From Streptomyces gelaticus (GTDB lineage Bacteria > Actinomycetota > Actinomycetes > Streptomycetales > Streptomycetaceae), in contig NZ_BMTF01000026.1 in the NCBI RefSeq assembly GCF_014649535.1, forward strand, positions 43,543-107,542: a DNA stretch of 64,000 nt, read 5' to 3'. This document shows positions 15,405 through 23,579 of the stretch, piece by piece (position 1 is the first letter of the stretch; each line of letters begins with the position of its first letter). The position numbers and the translations under genes were made by a program. The notes beneath the pieces were generated by a model. That model did not search any database, was not told the origin of the DNA, and worked only from the letters and a program-made list of their open reading frames with translations.

Positions 15405-16334
15405 ATGAGCATCGGGCGATCCGGGGAAAGCGCTGGTCGCGGTATCGAAGTGCGGCATCTGCGCGCCTTCCTCGCCGTGGCCGACGAGGGCAACGTCACC
15501 CGTGCCGCCGCCCGCCTCCGCCTCACCCAGCCCGCGGTCTCCCGCACCCTCGCCGCCCTGGAACAGCACCTCGGCGTCCGGCTCGTCGACCGGTCCACCC
15601 ACCATCTCGCCCTCACCCCCGAAGGCGTCGTCTTCCGCGACAAGGCCGCCGCCGCGGTCGCCGCCTTCGACGAGGCGCTCGACTCCGGCGGACTGCGTCA
15701 CTGGCCGCTGCGGCTCGGGCACGCCTGGTCCGCGTTCGGCCCGTACACCACGCCGCTGCTGCGCCGCTGGCAGGAGCTGTATCCCCGGACCCCGCTCGAA
15801 CTGCTGCGGATCGACGACCGCACCGCCGGACTCACCCGCGGCGAGGTCGATGCCGCGCTGCTGCGCGGGCCCGTCGAGGCGCCCGGCCTCGTCACCGAGG
15901 TGCTGTTCGAAGAGGAGCGGGTGGCGGCGGTGGCGGCGGACGGGCCGCTCGCGGGCCGCGCCACGCTCCGGCTCGCCGACCTGGCGGACGAGACCGTCGT
16001 CCTCAACACCGTCTCGGGCACCACGACCGTCGACCTGTGGCCACCGGACGGCCGGCCCGCCGCCACGCTCACCGTCGCCAACACCGACGACTGGCTGACC
16101 GCCATCGCGGCCGGCCGCGGCGTCGGGGTCTCCGCCGCGTCCACCGCCGGCATGCATCCGCACTCCGGCGTCGCCTACCGCCCGCTCGTCGACGCACCCT
16201 CCGTACCCGTACTGCTGGCCCGGCGGGACGCCCCCGGCCATCCGGAACTGCCCGTGCTCGCCGCCCTCGCCCACGAGATCGTGCGACAGGGCATCGCACC
16301 ACCAGCGGCCGGGGATCTTGCGCAGGGAGGGTGA
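15405..16334 (+). CDS. LysR-family transcriptional regulator
   Basis: This 309-residue protein has an N-terminal winged HTH (VRHLRAFLAVADEGNVTRAA, then LTQPAVSRTLAALEQHLG and LVDRSTHHLALTPEG) and a periplasmic-binding-like effector domain including GLVTEVLFEEERVAAVAADG. The ATG at 15405 places the HTH at the expected 15-20 residues from the N-terminus; in-frame starts at 15291 and 15372 add residues not seen in the family. It is divergent from the exporter and probably controls it. It ends before a long intergenic region. Confidence 0.9.
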   Translation: MSIGRSGESAGRGIEVRHLRAFLAVADEGNVTRAAARLRLTQPAVSRTLAALEQHLGVRLVDRSTHHLALTPEGVVFRDKAAAAVAAFDEALDSGGLRHWPLRLGHAWSAFGPYTTPLLRRWQELYPRTPLELLRIDDRTAGLTRGEVDAALLRGPVEAPGLVTEVLFEEERVAAVAADGPLAGRATLRLADLADETVVLNTVSGTTTVDLWPPDGRPAATLTVANTDDWLTAIAAGRGVGVSAASTAGMHPHSGVAYRPLVDAPSVPVLLARRDAPGHPELPVLAALAHEIVRQGIAPPAAGDLAQGG

Positions 16335-16412
16335 CCGGTCCGGTTCGCGTGCTGCACGATCGACGTGGATTCGACCATCAGTTCACCGGTCGCACATTCG
16401 TCCGATCGCCAT

Positions 16413-16430
16413 TCTCCGAGCGCTCGGAGA
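16413..16430. promoter_or_regulatory. Perfect 18-bp palindrome
   Basis: tctccgagcgctcggaga is fully self-complementary. It is 79 bp after the LysR stop, so it could end that transcript, but no T-run follows. Its symmetry without a loop suits an operator equally well. No partner can be named. Confidence 0.5.
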
Positions 16431-16492
16431 TTATCGCTGATCCCGATGAATGGGAGGGGTTCTGCTGGTGACGGCGAGACCCCAGCGGATAG

Positions 16493-16517
16493 GCTGTCGC
16501 GCGCTGCTCGCGACAGC
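16493..16517 (+). other. 9-bp hairpin immediately after a TAGGCT box
   Basis: gctgtcgcg (16493-16501) pairs perfectly with cgcgacagc (16509-16517) around a 7-nt loop. TAGGCT overlaps its left arm, so if that is a -10 box the hairpin spans the start site. It could be a 5' leader structure for the downstream surface-protein gene, but the distance (about 290 bp) is long. Confidence 0.35.
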
Positions 16518-16805
16518 GGTCGGCAAGGTCAGGGGTGGGGGCGAAGGCACCGTGATCGAGCTGCAGAAACACGCAACCCAGGGCAGCCCTGCCCGAGGTC
16601 GTGAACGCGCGTTTGCTTTTCCTGGCCTGCGGCGCTTACAACTCCCCCACAGCGATCACCACAAAGCGGTCCACGCAATAGCAGTGGGCCCTTTTTCCTT
16701 CCGTGACGTTCGCGACCGGCGTCCGCGCCCGGGGTCACGAAGGGGATGTGCAGCGAGAAGCGGGTGCTTCGATTTCACGACAAGAGAAGTGTGGAGTGTG
16801 ATGCC

Positions 16806-19304
16806 ATGAAACGACTCGGCAGAGACTCGCGCCGGTTGGCCTGGAGGCTTGCGGAGCCGCCGGCGCGCATCGCGTTATCTGTTCTTTTACTGGCAGGCGG
16901 CGCCGTGGGAGCGACGGCCGGACCGGCCGCCGCTTCAACCACCGACGGCACGCTGACGGTTGAGGTGCTGCGCGACTTCTTCGGCACCGGCGTGGTCAAC
17001 GCGACGATGGACGTGCCGCAGCGGGGCATGAAGGTGAAGATCTCCGACCCCGCCGGGCACGAAGTCACCGGCGTCACGGATGCCACCGGAAAGGTCGTGG
17101 TGTCGCAGTCGACCGTGCTGAGCGGCGGCCGGTACCGCGTCGACGTCAGCATCCCGGCGCCGTACAACGGCTATCTGCGGGCGGCGCCCGCATCGACGGC
17201 GGAGAACCACTTCGACAGCTTCACGTCGTTCGTGGATGTGTCGGAGGGAAAGAACGCCTCGGTGGTGACGGGGGTGTGGGATCCGGCCGACTACGCGCTG
17301 CCGGACTCGCGGTACTTCGTGCCGGTCCACAACGGCCCCAACGGGAAGGACAACCGGGCGCTGGTGGCGTTCGGGACGAAGACCCGGGGCACGTGTCCCA
17401 CCGATGTGGCGTGCCCGACCACGCTGGCCACGCAGGACCAGGTGGGCACGACGTTCGGGTTGGCGTACGACAAGGACCGGACCCGGCTGTTCCAGAGCGC
17501 GTTCGCCCGCCGGTACGCCCCGTACGGGCCGCAGGGCGGGGGCGCGATCTACACGGTGCCGGTCAACGGCTCGGGTGCGCCGAAGCTGTTCGCGCAGGTG
17601 CCGGGCGCCGCGGTGACGCAGCACGACACCGCCAACATGATCAAGGATGCCGGGTTCACCAATGCGCCGGGCAAGGAGAGCATCGGTGGCCTGGCCCTGT
17701 CGGAGGACGGCTCCACGCTGTACGCGGTGAACCTGCGGACCCGCAGCCTGGTGAGCTTCGACGCGACAGGGGCCACCGCCGCGGCGCCCAAGTCGACGGT
17801 CCCGATCCCGGACCCGGGGTGCGCGAGCCCCGACGACTGGCGGCCGTTCGGTCTCCAGACCCACAACAACACGCTGTACGTCGGCGGCGTGTGCAGCGCG
17901 GAGAGCACGCAGCAGCGCGCGGACCTGAAGGCCTTCGTCGCCACCTACGACGGCAAGCGGTTCACCACGGTGCTGAGCCACTCGCTCACGGACAAACGCG
18001 GCAGCGTCTTCGGTTCCGGCGACAAGGCCACCCACTGGAACCCGTGGAACACCAGCCTGGACACGTGGGACGACCGGAAGTCGGGCAACGTCTTCATCGA
18101 TCCGCAGCCGGAGCTGGCCTCCCTCGCCTTCGCCCGCGACGGCTCGATGATCCTGGGATTCCGCGACCGGTTCATGGACGTGCTCGGTTGGGGAGGGCTG
18201 GGCCCCCGCCCGGGGGACACTGCGGAAATGGGCATGTCCGGTGGTGACATCACCATGGTCTGCGCCACTCCCACCGGTGAATACCAGTGGGAAGGCACCG
18301 GGAGCTGCCCCAACCACGCCACCCCCGCCAACAGTGGCGGCCAGCCCGCCGATGTCGTCGAGTACTTCCCGGGCGACTCCTTCGCCGGCGCGCACCAGGA
18401 GACCGCGCTGGGGTCGGTGGCCTACATCCCGCAGCAGCAGTGGGTCGTCAGCACGGAGTTCGACCCGGTCGTCAACGTCGCGACCTCGGGAACCGGGTAC
18501 CACGACATCTCGACCGGTGAGGGTCCGGGCAACAACCCGACCGCCAACGGGTTCCAGTTCGTCAGCGGGGACCAGGGCGGGTTCGGCAAGGCCGGCGGGC
18601 TCGGTGACATCGCGTACGCGGCGGCGAACGCGCCGATCCAGATCGGCAACGTCGTGTGGTTCGACGGCGACCACAACGGGATCCAGGACCCGGGGCACGT
18701 ACTGCTGCCGGGGGCGACGATCAACCTGCTGGACGCGGACGGCAAACAGGTCGCCACGACCAAAACCAATGCCGCCGGCGAGTACTACTTCGGTGGTGTC
18801 GGCGCCGAGTACGAACTCACGCCGGGGGCGAAGTACACGGTGCAGTTCGACGTGTGCACCGCGGACACCAGCCAGGTGCCCGAGCAGCCCCCGGCGAGCG
18901 AGTTGAGGTTCACACTCCCGCGGGCCGGTGCCAACCGTGCGCACGACTCCAATGTGACTCCGCCGACCAGCGGATCGTTGTGCAACGGCTACGCGCCTGT
19001 CACGGCGCCGGACAAGCCGGGCGGGGTCGATCACACGATCGACGCCGGGGTGTACATCCCGAAGGAAACCCCGACCCCGACTCCGACTCCCACACCGACA
19101 CCGACTCCGACTCCGACTCCGAAGCCGCCCGCGGCCTCCACGCCGCCTGCCAACCACCCGGCCCCGGCCGGTGGAGGCGGGGGTTCGCTGGCGAGCACCG
19201 GTACGCCCGGGCTGGCGGAGATGATCGGCATGGTCGGTCTGCTGGTGGGTGCGGGCCTGGTCATCGCGTTCGTGACCCGGAATCGTCGCGCCCGGCAACA
19301 CTGA
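16806..19304 (+). CDS. Large sortase-anchored SdrD-B domain surface protein (LAXTG)
   Basis: The 832-residue exported protein has a signal peptide (basic start, hydrophobic stretch near residues 20-38, cleavage near AGPAAAS). A long beta-propeller-like body follows (LALSEDGSTLYAVNLRTRSL; SLAFARDGSMILGFRDRFMD), then an SdrD-B-type Ig domain (IQIGNVVWFDGDHNGIQDPG, then TNAAGEYYFGGV). A Pro-Thr repeat precedes the C-terminal LASTG near residue 795, a hydrophobic helix and NRRARQH. The LAXTG motif is the class E sortase type, predicting covalent attachment to peptidoglycan. The ATG at 16806 begins the signal peptide. The next gene starts 165 bp downstream and encodes a membrane protein. Confidence 0.9.
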   Translation: MKRLGRDSRRLAWRLAEPPARIALSVLLLAGGAVGATAGPAAASTTDGTLTVEVLRDFFGTGVVNATMDVPQRGMKVKISDPAGHEVTGVTDATGKVVVSQSTVLSGGRYRVDVSIPAPYNGYLRAAPASTAENHFDSFTSFVDVSEGKNASVVTGVWDPADYALPDSRYFVPVHNGPNGKDNRALVAFGTKTRGTCPTDVACPTTLATQDQVGTTFGLAYDKDRTRLFQSAFARRYAPYGPQGGGAIYTVPVNGSGAPKLFAQVPGAAVTQHDTANMIKDAGFTNAPGKESIGGLALSEDGSTLYAVNLRTRSLVSFDATGATAAAPKSTVPIPDPGCASPDDWRPFGLQTHNNTLYVGGVCSAESTQQRADLKAFVATYDGKRFTTVLSHSLTDKRGSVFGSGDKATHWNPWNTSLDTWDDRKSGNVFIDPQPELASLAFARDGSMILGFRDRFMDVLGWGGLGPRPGDTAEMGMSGGDITMVCATPTGEYQWEGTGSCPNHATPANSGGQPADVVEYFPGDSFAGAHQETALGSVAYIPQQQWVVSTEFDPVVNVATSGTGYHDISTGEGPGNNPTANGFQFVSGDQGGFGKAGGLGDIAYAAANAPIQIGNVVWFDGDHNGIQDPGHVLLPGATINLLDADGKQVATTKTNAAGEYYFGGVGAEYELTPGAKYTVQFDVCTADTSQVPEQPPASELRFTLPRAGANRAHDSNVTPPTSGSLCNGYAPVTAPDKPGGVDHTIDAGVYIPKETPTPTPTPTPTPTPTPTPKPPAASTPPANHPAPAGGGGGSLASTGTPGLAEMIGMVGLLVGAGLVIAFVTRNRRARQH
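19069..19131 (+). repeat. Pro-Thr coding repeat (wall-spanning linker)
   Basis: Degenerate ccgact/ccgacc/cccaca hexamers encode (Pro-Thr) about ten times. Such linkers let wall-anchored domains span peptidoglycan. The near-repetitive DNA is a likely length-variable site. Confidence 0.75.
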
Positions 19305-19468
19305 ACGAACCGCACAACGGTGATCTGCCCGTCCACGATCCGGACGGTGCGGACGGGCAGATCACGTCTCGGCCGGCCCCACGAGGGCCGGCCTCGGCGT
19401 GGTCTGCCACCGGACTGCCGAGTGCCGCCGCGAGCCCGCGGCCGCCGGACGGTGTGGTGATCGAAAGG
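19305..19468. other. Intergenic gap after surface-protein gene
   Basis: The 164-bp gap contains the inverted repeat cgtccacgatccggacg-like sequence around 19331-19350 (gatctgcccgtcc and ggacgggcagatc, 19322-19334 and 19351-19363). This is a perfect 13-bp stem, a probable terminator for the surface-protein gene. The remainder is GC-rich and unremarkable. Confidence 0.6.
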
Positions 19469-20296
19469 ATGAATCGGAGAGTGTCAGCGTCGAACCGCGT
19501 GCGGAGCGCGAGAATCCGGCAAGCCCCACCGGGCCGTCCGGCTGACCGGCGCCGATGGCCACGGTCGCGCCGGGCCGCGGCCGTCATCGGCATCGCGGCC
19601 GTCGTGGTGGCCGCGGTGGCCGCGTTCCTGGTCGCCGACGGCGGCTCCGGCGCCGACGGTCCGCGCCCGCTGACGACGGATGAGGCGAGCCGGCTGGCGA
19701 TCACGCGATTCCGTAACTACCAGGCACAGGGCCGCGCGGTGACGATCACCGTGCCGGGCACCGCCGGCGGGCTGACCGTCACCGGGTCCGTCGACTACCG
19801 GCGCAAGGTCGGTTACGGCGTGGTGCACGGCACCGCGCGCAACAAGTCCAGCGACGGGCTGATCCGGTGGACGCCCACCTCGGTGCACGTCCGCCCGATG
19901 ACGGACGCCCCGGCGCACGCACCCGCGTCGCCGCCCCGTTCGGGCTGGTTCGACCGTCCGCTGCTGTCGACCGGCAGCGCGCTGGACACCTCCCTGTCCA
20001 TCGCGCTCGGTCTCGGCGGCGACCGGCCGGACAACGCCGAACTGCTGCCGCAGAACGGCGCCGCCTGGTGGGGGCGGGAGTTGGTGGACGGGCGCCGGGT
20101 GGACGTCATGACCGGGCCGTCCTCCCCCGACCGCTCCGGTACGGCGGGCAACGTGCGCTACTGGATCGGCTCCGACGGCACCATGTACCGGGTCCGCGTC
20201 AGCGTGGCTTCGCAGCCGGAGCCCGTGGTCATCGATTTCGACACCCACAAGTACGTTCCGGTCAAGCCGGTACCCGGAACCACCCCGACCCGGTAG
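19469..20296 (+). CDS. Membrane-anchored exported hypothetical protein
   Basis: This roughly 275-residue protein has an Arg-rich cytoplasmic N-terminus and one hydrophobic helix (AAAVIGIAAVVVAAVAAFLVA). An extracytoplasmic domain follows: DEASRLAITRFRNYQAQG, a beta-rich SVDYRRKVGYGVVHGTA segment, WIGSDGTMYRVRV and the end YVPVKPVPGTTPTR. The start is uncertain: ATG 19469 is used, while GTG codons at 19455, 19458 and 19481 are alternatives and none has ideal spacing. It follows the surface-protein gene in the same direction, after a likely terminator. I do not recognise the family; the fold resembles lipoprotein LppX/LprG-type carriers only loosely. Confidence 0.75.
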   Translation: MNRRVSASNRVRSARIRQAPPGRPADRRRWPRSRRAAAVIGIAAVVVAAVAAFLVADGGSGADGPRPLTTDEASRLAITRFRNYQAQGRAVTITVPGTAGGLTVTGSVDYRRKVGYGVVHGTARNKSSDGLIRWTPTSVHVRPMTDAPAHAPASPPRSGWFDRPLLSTGSALDTSLSIALGLGGDRPDNAELLPQNGAAWWGRELVDGRRVDVMTGPSSPDRSGTAGNVRYWIGSDGTMYRVRVSVASQPEPVVIDFDTHKYVPVKPVPGTTPTR

Positions 20297-20303
20297 CCGC
20301 CGT

Positions 20304-21641
20304 TCAGGACGTCTGCACCCGCGCGTTCGCGGCGAGCAGGGACGCCGACGGCAGCCGGATGCCCTCCGTCTTCGGCAGGGCCGGGACGGGCGGGACAGCG
20401 GTGGCGCCCGCGGTGGCGGCGTCGGGGAACTGCGGCTGCGGAGCAGGCGCCGCGACCTCGGTGAACGGGATGCCACCGGGCGCAGTCGGCGCCGCCCACG
20501 TGCCGGCCGACGAGGACGACCCGGCCGGAAGCGGGCAGGCCGCAGTCGTCGCGAGCCGGGCGGGCACGGTGGTGCGCAGATCGTTGTCCCGCAGGCAGTT
20601 GCCCCGTCCCCGCGTGGCGGTGGGGAACGTCCAGCCGACGTCGACGCCGTTGCCGGTGAACGTGTTGTCCACGATCTGGTTGCCGACCGGAGGTATGTCG
20701 GCGGTCGCGGTGATCACCAGCCCGGCGTTGCGGTTGCCGGCGATGCGGTTGCGGATGAACCGGTTGTCGCTGCCGCCGTCGATGCCGGCGCCGATGCCCC
20801 ACCCGCCGTCGGCCTGCTCCGGGGTGGCCGTCTGCTGGTTGACGGCGATCAGATTGCCCGCGATGACGGAGCCCTTCTGCGGAAGCAGTTTCTCCTGGTG
20901 GTTGGAGTTGGTGGTGAGTCCGACCCGGTTGCCGACCAGGCGGTTGCCGACCACGTACATGTCCTCGCTGGCGTTGGTGCCTTCGTAACCGACCGCGTTG
21001 AGTTCGGCGACGTTGTCCCGCACCACGATGTTGCAGGGCTTGCACTGGCCGACATAGATCCCCGAGTCGGCGCTGCCCGACGCGTACGAGTGCTCGATGA
21101 CGCCGTTCTGGGCGGAGAACGCGTAGATGCCGTACAGACCGTTGCGGGTCGCGGTCACGTGGGAGACCAGGAACGACTTCAGGAAGGTGACGGGCTCGTC
21201 GCCGGTGTCGTAGCCGCCGCTTCCCCCCGGCAGGCCGGCGACCGCCTTCGCGGAGCCGGTGACCAGGACCCCGTTCTGCGTGTTGTTCTCCACGGTCAGG
21301 TTCTCCACGGCCACCCCGGGCGCCGACACGACGACGCCGTTCGGCTGCTGCAACCGCCCGTCGATGACGACCTTGTCCCGGGACGAACCGCGAAGAGTGA
21401 CGCGCGCCGTGTCGATCTTCACCGACTCGTGGTACACGCCCGGCGCGACCAGCACCAGGTCACCTGGCCGAGCCAAGGACACCGCATCCGAGATCGTCGG
21501 GGCATCGGCAGGCACTCGGATCGTCACATGCGCACCGGCCGGACGCCGGCCCTTGCCCGATTCGCCATCGTCGCCGCAGCCGGTCACCAGTGTCAGCGCG
21601 CCCACTACCGCCGCCAACACGCGAAGAGCTAATCGAGGCAT
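20304..21641 (-). CDS. Right-handed beta-helix lipoprotein (NosD-like repeats)
   Basis: This 445-residue lipoprotein has a signal (MPRLALRVLAAVVGAL) with lipobox LVTGC and a short linker, followed by parallel beta-helix repeats from about residue 50 to 370. Repeated cores include VVIDGRLQQPNGVVVSAP, VAVENLTVENNTQNGVLV, NGLYGIYAFSAQNGVIEH and DNRFIRNRIAGNRNAGLVI. NosD/CASH-type helices bind or cleave polysaccharides. A CxxC-like QCKPCN sits in one turn. The C-terminus is a Pro/Ala-rich tail ending ANARVQTS. The start at 21641 is set by the signal peptide. It is convergent with the preceding membrane protein gene and divergent from the DyP gene; an enzymatic role is not proven. Confidence 0.85.
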   Translation of the reverse strand: MPRLALRVLAAVVGALTLVTGCGDDGESGKGRRPAGAHVTIRVPADAPTISDAVSLARPGDLVLVAPGVYHESVKIDTARVTLRGSSRDKVVIDGRLQQPNGVVVSAPGVAVENLTVENNTQNGVLVTGSAKAVAGLPGGSGGYDTGDEPVTFLKSFLVSHVTATRNGLYGIYAFSAQNGVIEHSYASGSADSGIYVGQCKPCNIVVRDNVAELNAVGYEGTNASEDMYVVGNRLVGNRVGLTTNSNHQEKLLPQKGSVIAGNLIAVNQQTATPEQADGGWGIGAGIDGGSDNRFIRNRIAGNRNAGLVITATADIPPVGNQIVDNTFTGNGVDVGWTFPTATRGRGNCLRDNDLRTTVPARLATTAACPLPAGSSSSAGTWAAPTAPGGIPFTEVAAPAPQPQFPDAATAGATAVPPVPALPKTEGIRLPSASLLAANARVQTS

Positions 21642-21727
21642 GATCCCAGTCTGGCATGCCGCCCAATTCCGCGCCAGAATGGCAGGGTTGACCGGTACGC
21701 GCGATTCGGGTGTGGCACTCTGCCCCC

Positions 21728-22885
21728 ATGCGCCGAGCCGATCATCACCCGTCACGCCGCACGTTCCTCGAAGTCGCCGGCGCCATGATGGCCGCCGGTC
21801 TGACCGCCGGGTGCACATCGGACTCCGCCCGGCCGGGCCGGCACGCCCCTGCCCCAGGGGCCACGCCCATGCCGGTTCCGGCGACGGGCCGCCATCAGGC
21901 AGGCATCACGCTCCCCCGGTCGGCCCAGCCCAACCTGCTCGCCGTGGTGGCCGACCTCGGTGCCACCGTGGCTCCCGGCCCGTTACTGGCCGAACTCGGC
22001 CAGGCCATCCGCACACTCACGGCGGGGACCGACACGCGGCTGCTGGGCCTGCCGCCGGGCGACCTCACCGTGACCGTCGGCGTGGGCCCCCGGCTGGTGC
22101 GCACGGCTGGTGCCTCGCTGCCCGGCGCGGCCGACCTCCCGCGATTCTCCCGCGAGCGGATCGCCCCGCAAGCACGCGGCGGTGACCTGCTGATACAGAT
22201 CTGCGCCGGCGACGCGCTGCTCCTACCGGTCGTCGCCGCCGCGCTTCTGGACCAGGCCGGTGACCGCGTCCGCGAACGCTGGCGCCAGTCCGCACGCCGC
22301 GGTACGAACGTGTCCGTCGGCAACGGCCTCACCGCGCCACGCAACCCGCTCGGTTTCATCGACGGCATCGTGGGCCCGCACACGACCGCCGAACAACAAC
22401 GCGACCTGTGGCTGGCGGGGCCCCCCGCAGTCGCCGGCGGCACCCTTGCCGTGCTGCGGCGCATGGAACTCGACCTGCCGCGGTTCGCCGCCCTGTCCGT
22501 GGCCGAACAGGAAGCGGTCTTCGGGCGGCGCCGGGCCAGCGGCGTCCCCCTCTCCGGCGGCACCGCCGCCTCGGGCCCGGAACTCGGAGCCAAGACACCG
22601 GACGGGCGCTATCTCGTCCCCGCGGACGCCCACGCGCGCAGAGCGCACGCCACCGTGGTCGGGGTCGGCCTCATGCTCCGCCGCTCCTACAGCACCGAGG
22701 AGCCCGCCCCCGGCCTGCTCTTCATCAGCTTCCAGAACGACCTGCGGACCTTCACCGCCACCCTCACCCACATGGAGGCCTCCGACGCACTGCTGCCCTT
22801 CACCACCACGACCGCCAGCGCGACATTCCTGATCCTCCCCGGCTTCGACCGGCAACACCCGCTCGGTTCCCAGCTATTCGGCTGA
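21728..22885 (+). CDS. Tat-exported DyP-type heme peroxidase with lipobox
   Basis: The 385-residue protein has a twin-arginine signal (PSRRTFLEVAGAMMAAG) ending in lipobox LTAGC, so it should be folded with heme, exported by Tat and lipid-anchored outside. The DyP core shows GFIDGIVGP (GxxDG motif, catalytic Asp), a downstream His at ARRAHATVVG as proximal heme ligand, and LRRSYS with the distal Arg. GLLFISFQNDLRTF is the usual C-terminal strand. EfeB-type DyPs work with EfeU and EfeO in iron uptake, but neither neighbour is present. The start at 21728 gives the intact Tat signal. Confidence 0.92.
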   Translation: MRRADHHPSRRTFLEVAGAMMAAGLTAGCTSDSARPGRHAPAPGATPMPVPATGRHQAGITLPRSAQPNLLAVVADLGATVAPGPLLAELGQAIRTLTAGTDTRLLGLPPGDLTVTVGVGPRLVRTAGASLPGAADLPRFSRERIAPQARGGDLLIQICAGDALLLPVVAAALLDQAGDRVRERWRQSARRGTNVSVGNGLTAPRNPLGFIDGIVGPHTTAEQQRDLWLAGPPAVAGGTLAVLRRMELDLPRFAALSVAEQEAVFGRRRASGVPLSGGTAASGPELGAKTPDGRYLVPADAHARRAHATVVGVGLMLRRSYSTEEPAPGLLFISFQNDLRTFTATLTHMEASDALLPFTTTTASATFLILPGFDRQHPLGSQLFG

Positions 22886-22918
22886 TCACGATCAACTTGA
22901 GGGGGAGACCGCGATGCC

Positions 22919-23155
22919 TCACATTCCCTGTCGGTCTGCATGCGCCGACGCACAGTCGTACGTCTTCGACTCCCTGGGAGTCATGGGCTGTTGGCAGCGG
23001 CCGCACATCATCGGCGGGCCGCCCGCCACACGCGGTTGAGGCGAACCGCGGCCGGACACGGCGCGCACCGGCAGGCAGTGCACGCAGGTATGGCCGAGGA
23101 GCGCGCGGTACGCGGCGTCGCCGCTCGGGCGGACGGTCTTCGTCAGGGGGATCAC
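22919..23155 (-). CDS. Small CxxC protein, second of an overlapping pair
   Basis: This 78-residue protein (GTG start) begins IPLTKTVRPSGDAAYRALLG, then has two CxxC motifs: TCVHCLPV and MMCGRCQQPM, likely a zinc ribbon. The GTG overlaps the stop of the preceding zinc-ribbon gene by 4 bp (GTGA), implying coupled translation. Such C-rich miniproteins are frequent beside XRE/SLOG loci in Streptomyces and have no assigned function. The stop lies 34 bp from the convergent DyP gene. Confidence 0.65.
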   Translation of the reverse strand: MIPLTKTVRPSGDAAYRALLGHTCVHCLPVRAVSGRGSPQPRVAGGPPMMCGRCQQPMTPRESKTYDCASAHADRQGM

Positions 23156-23352
23156 ATCGGCATGTCCTTCCGACAGGAACGGGGGAACCAGTGAACGGTG
23201 GATTCGAACACGCCGATCGCTCTGGGGCCGAGGTCGACGGCAGTCTCGGCGGACAGGGGGACGCCGCAGAACACACAGCGCACGCCGCGCTGCTGGGCAT
23301 CCGACAGCGACACGACCGGGGGAAGCTCCCGTGGAGCGTCCACGGCGGTCAA
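23152..23352 (-). CDS. Small zinc-ribbon-like protein
   Basis: This 66-residue protein uses a TTG start preceded by GGAGG at 7-nt spacing. It carries RCVFCGVPLS and, 35 residues later, WFPRSCRKDMPM, where the usual second CxxC appears reduced to a single Cys. TAVDLGPR is a conserved-looking segment. It is coupled by GTGA to the downstream CxxC protein gene. The function is unknown. Confidence 0.65.
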   Translation of the reverse strand: MTAVDAPRELPPVVSLSDAQQRGVRCVFCGVPLSAETAVDLGPRAIGVFESTVHWFPRSCRKDMPM

Positions 23353-23373
23353 CGGAGCACCTCCGCAGGGGTC

Positions 23374-23532
23374 TCAAGCCGCTGGCGGCTGGGACGACTC
23401 GGCAGCCGCCTGCTCCAGCGCCGCGCAGTCCGCCGCCGAGAGGACCAGACGGGGTTCGGTACGGCCGAGATGGGCCAGGGCGAGGCTTTGGTGGAGCGGT
23501 ACAGCCAGCCGCCGGAGTGACGCGTCACCCAC
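23374..23532 (-). pseudogene. Fragment related to the wHTH/zinc protein gene at 30454
   Basis: The reading frame encodes LGRTEPRLVLSAADCAALEQ, almost identical to LGRTEPRLALSAADCAALEQ inside the 332-residue protein at 30454-31452. Over 89 nt (23397-23485 against 30726-30814) I count about ten mismatches by eye, mostly silent. Both the N-terminal HTH part and the C-terminal zinc part are absent, and the frame stops soon after (SSQPPAA). A GTG at 23532 could start a 52-residue product but has no ribosome site. It is best read as a remnant of a paralogue. Confidence 0.55.
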
Positions 23533-23579
23533 ACCATGAGGCGGTCCCAAGTAACGGCCCCGTCCGGCGAAGTACAGAT

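Larger units (their letters stand above)
16335..16805. other. Long intergenic region with palindrome and hairpin
   Basis: This 471-bp region separates the LysR gene from the surface-protein gene. It holds a perfect 18-bp palindrome (16413-16430), a 9-bp hairpin after a TAGGCT box (16488-16517), and a small gggcag-cc-ctgccc hairpin near 16580. An open frame over 16450-16809 has poor codon bias and is not called. A GTG at 16552 after GGGGGCGAAGGCACC is the only plausible short start. The AT-richer part near 16600-16700 probably contains the promoter of the surface-protein gene. Confidence 0.5.

Noticed and set aside
16450..16809. Possible protein of about 119 residues before the surface-protein gene
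   Set aside because: Poor codon bias, no convincing ribosome site, and the sequence contains the palindrome and hairpin. Treated as intergenic.
22886..22918. Gene between DyP and the miniproteins
   Set aside because: Only 33 bp; no space for a gene.
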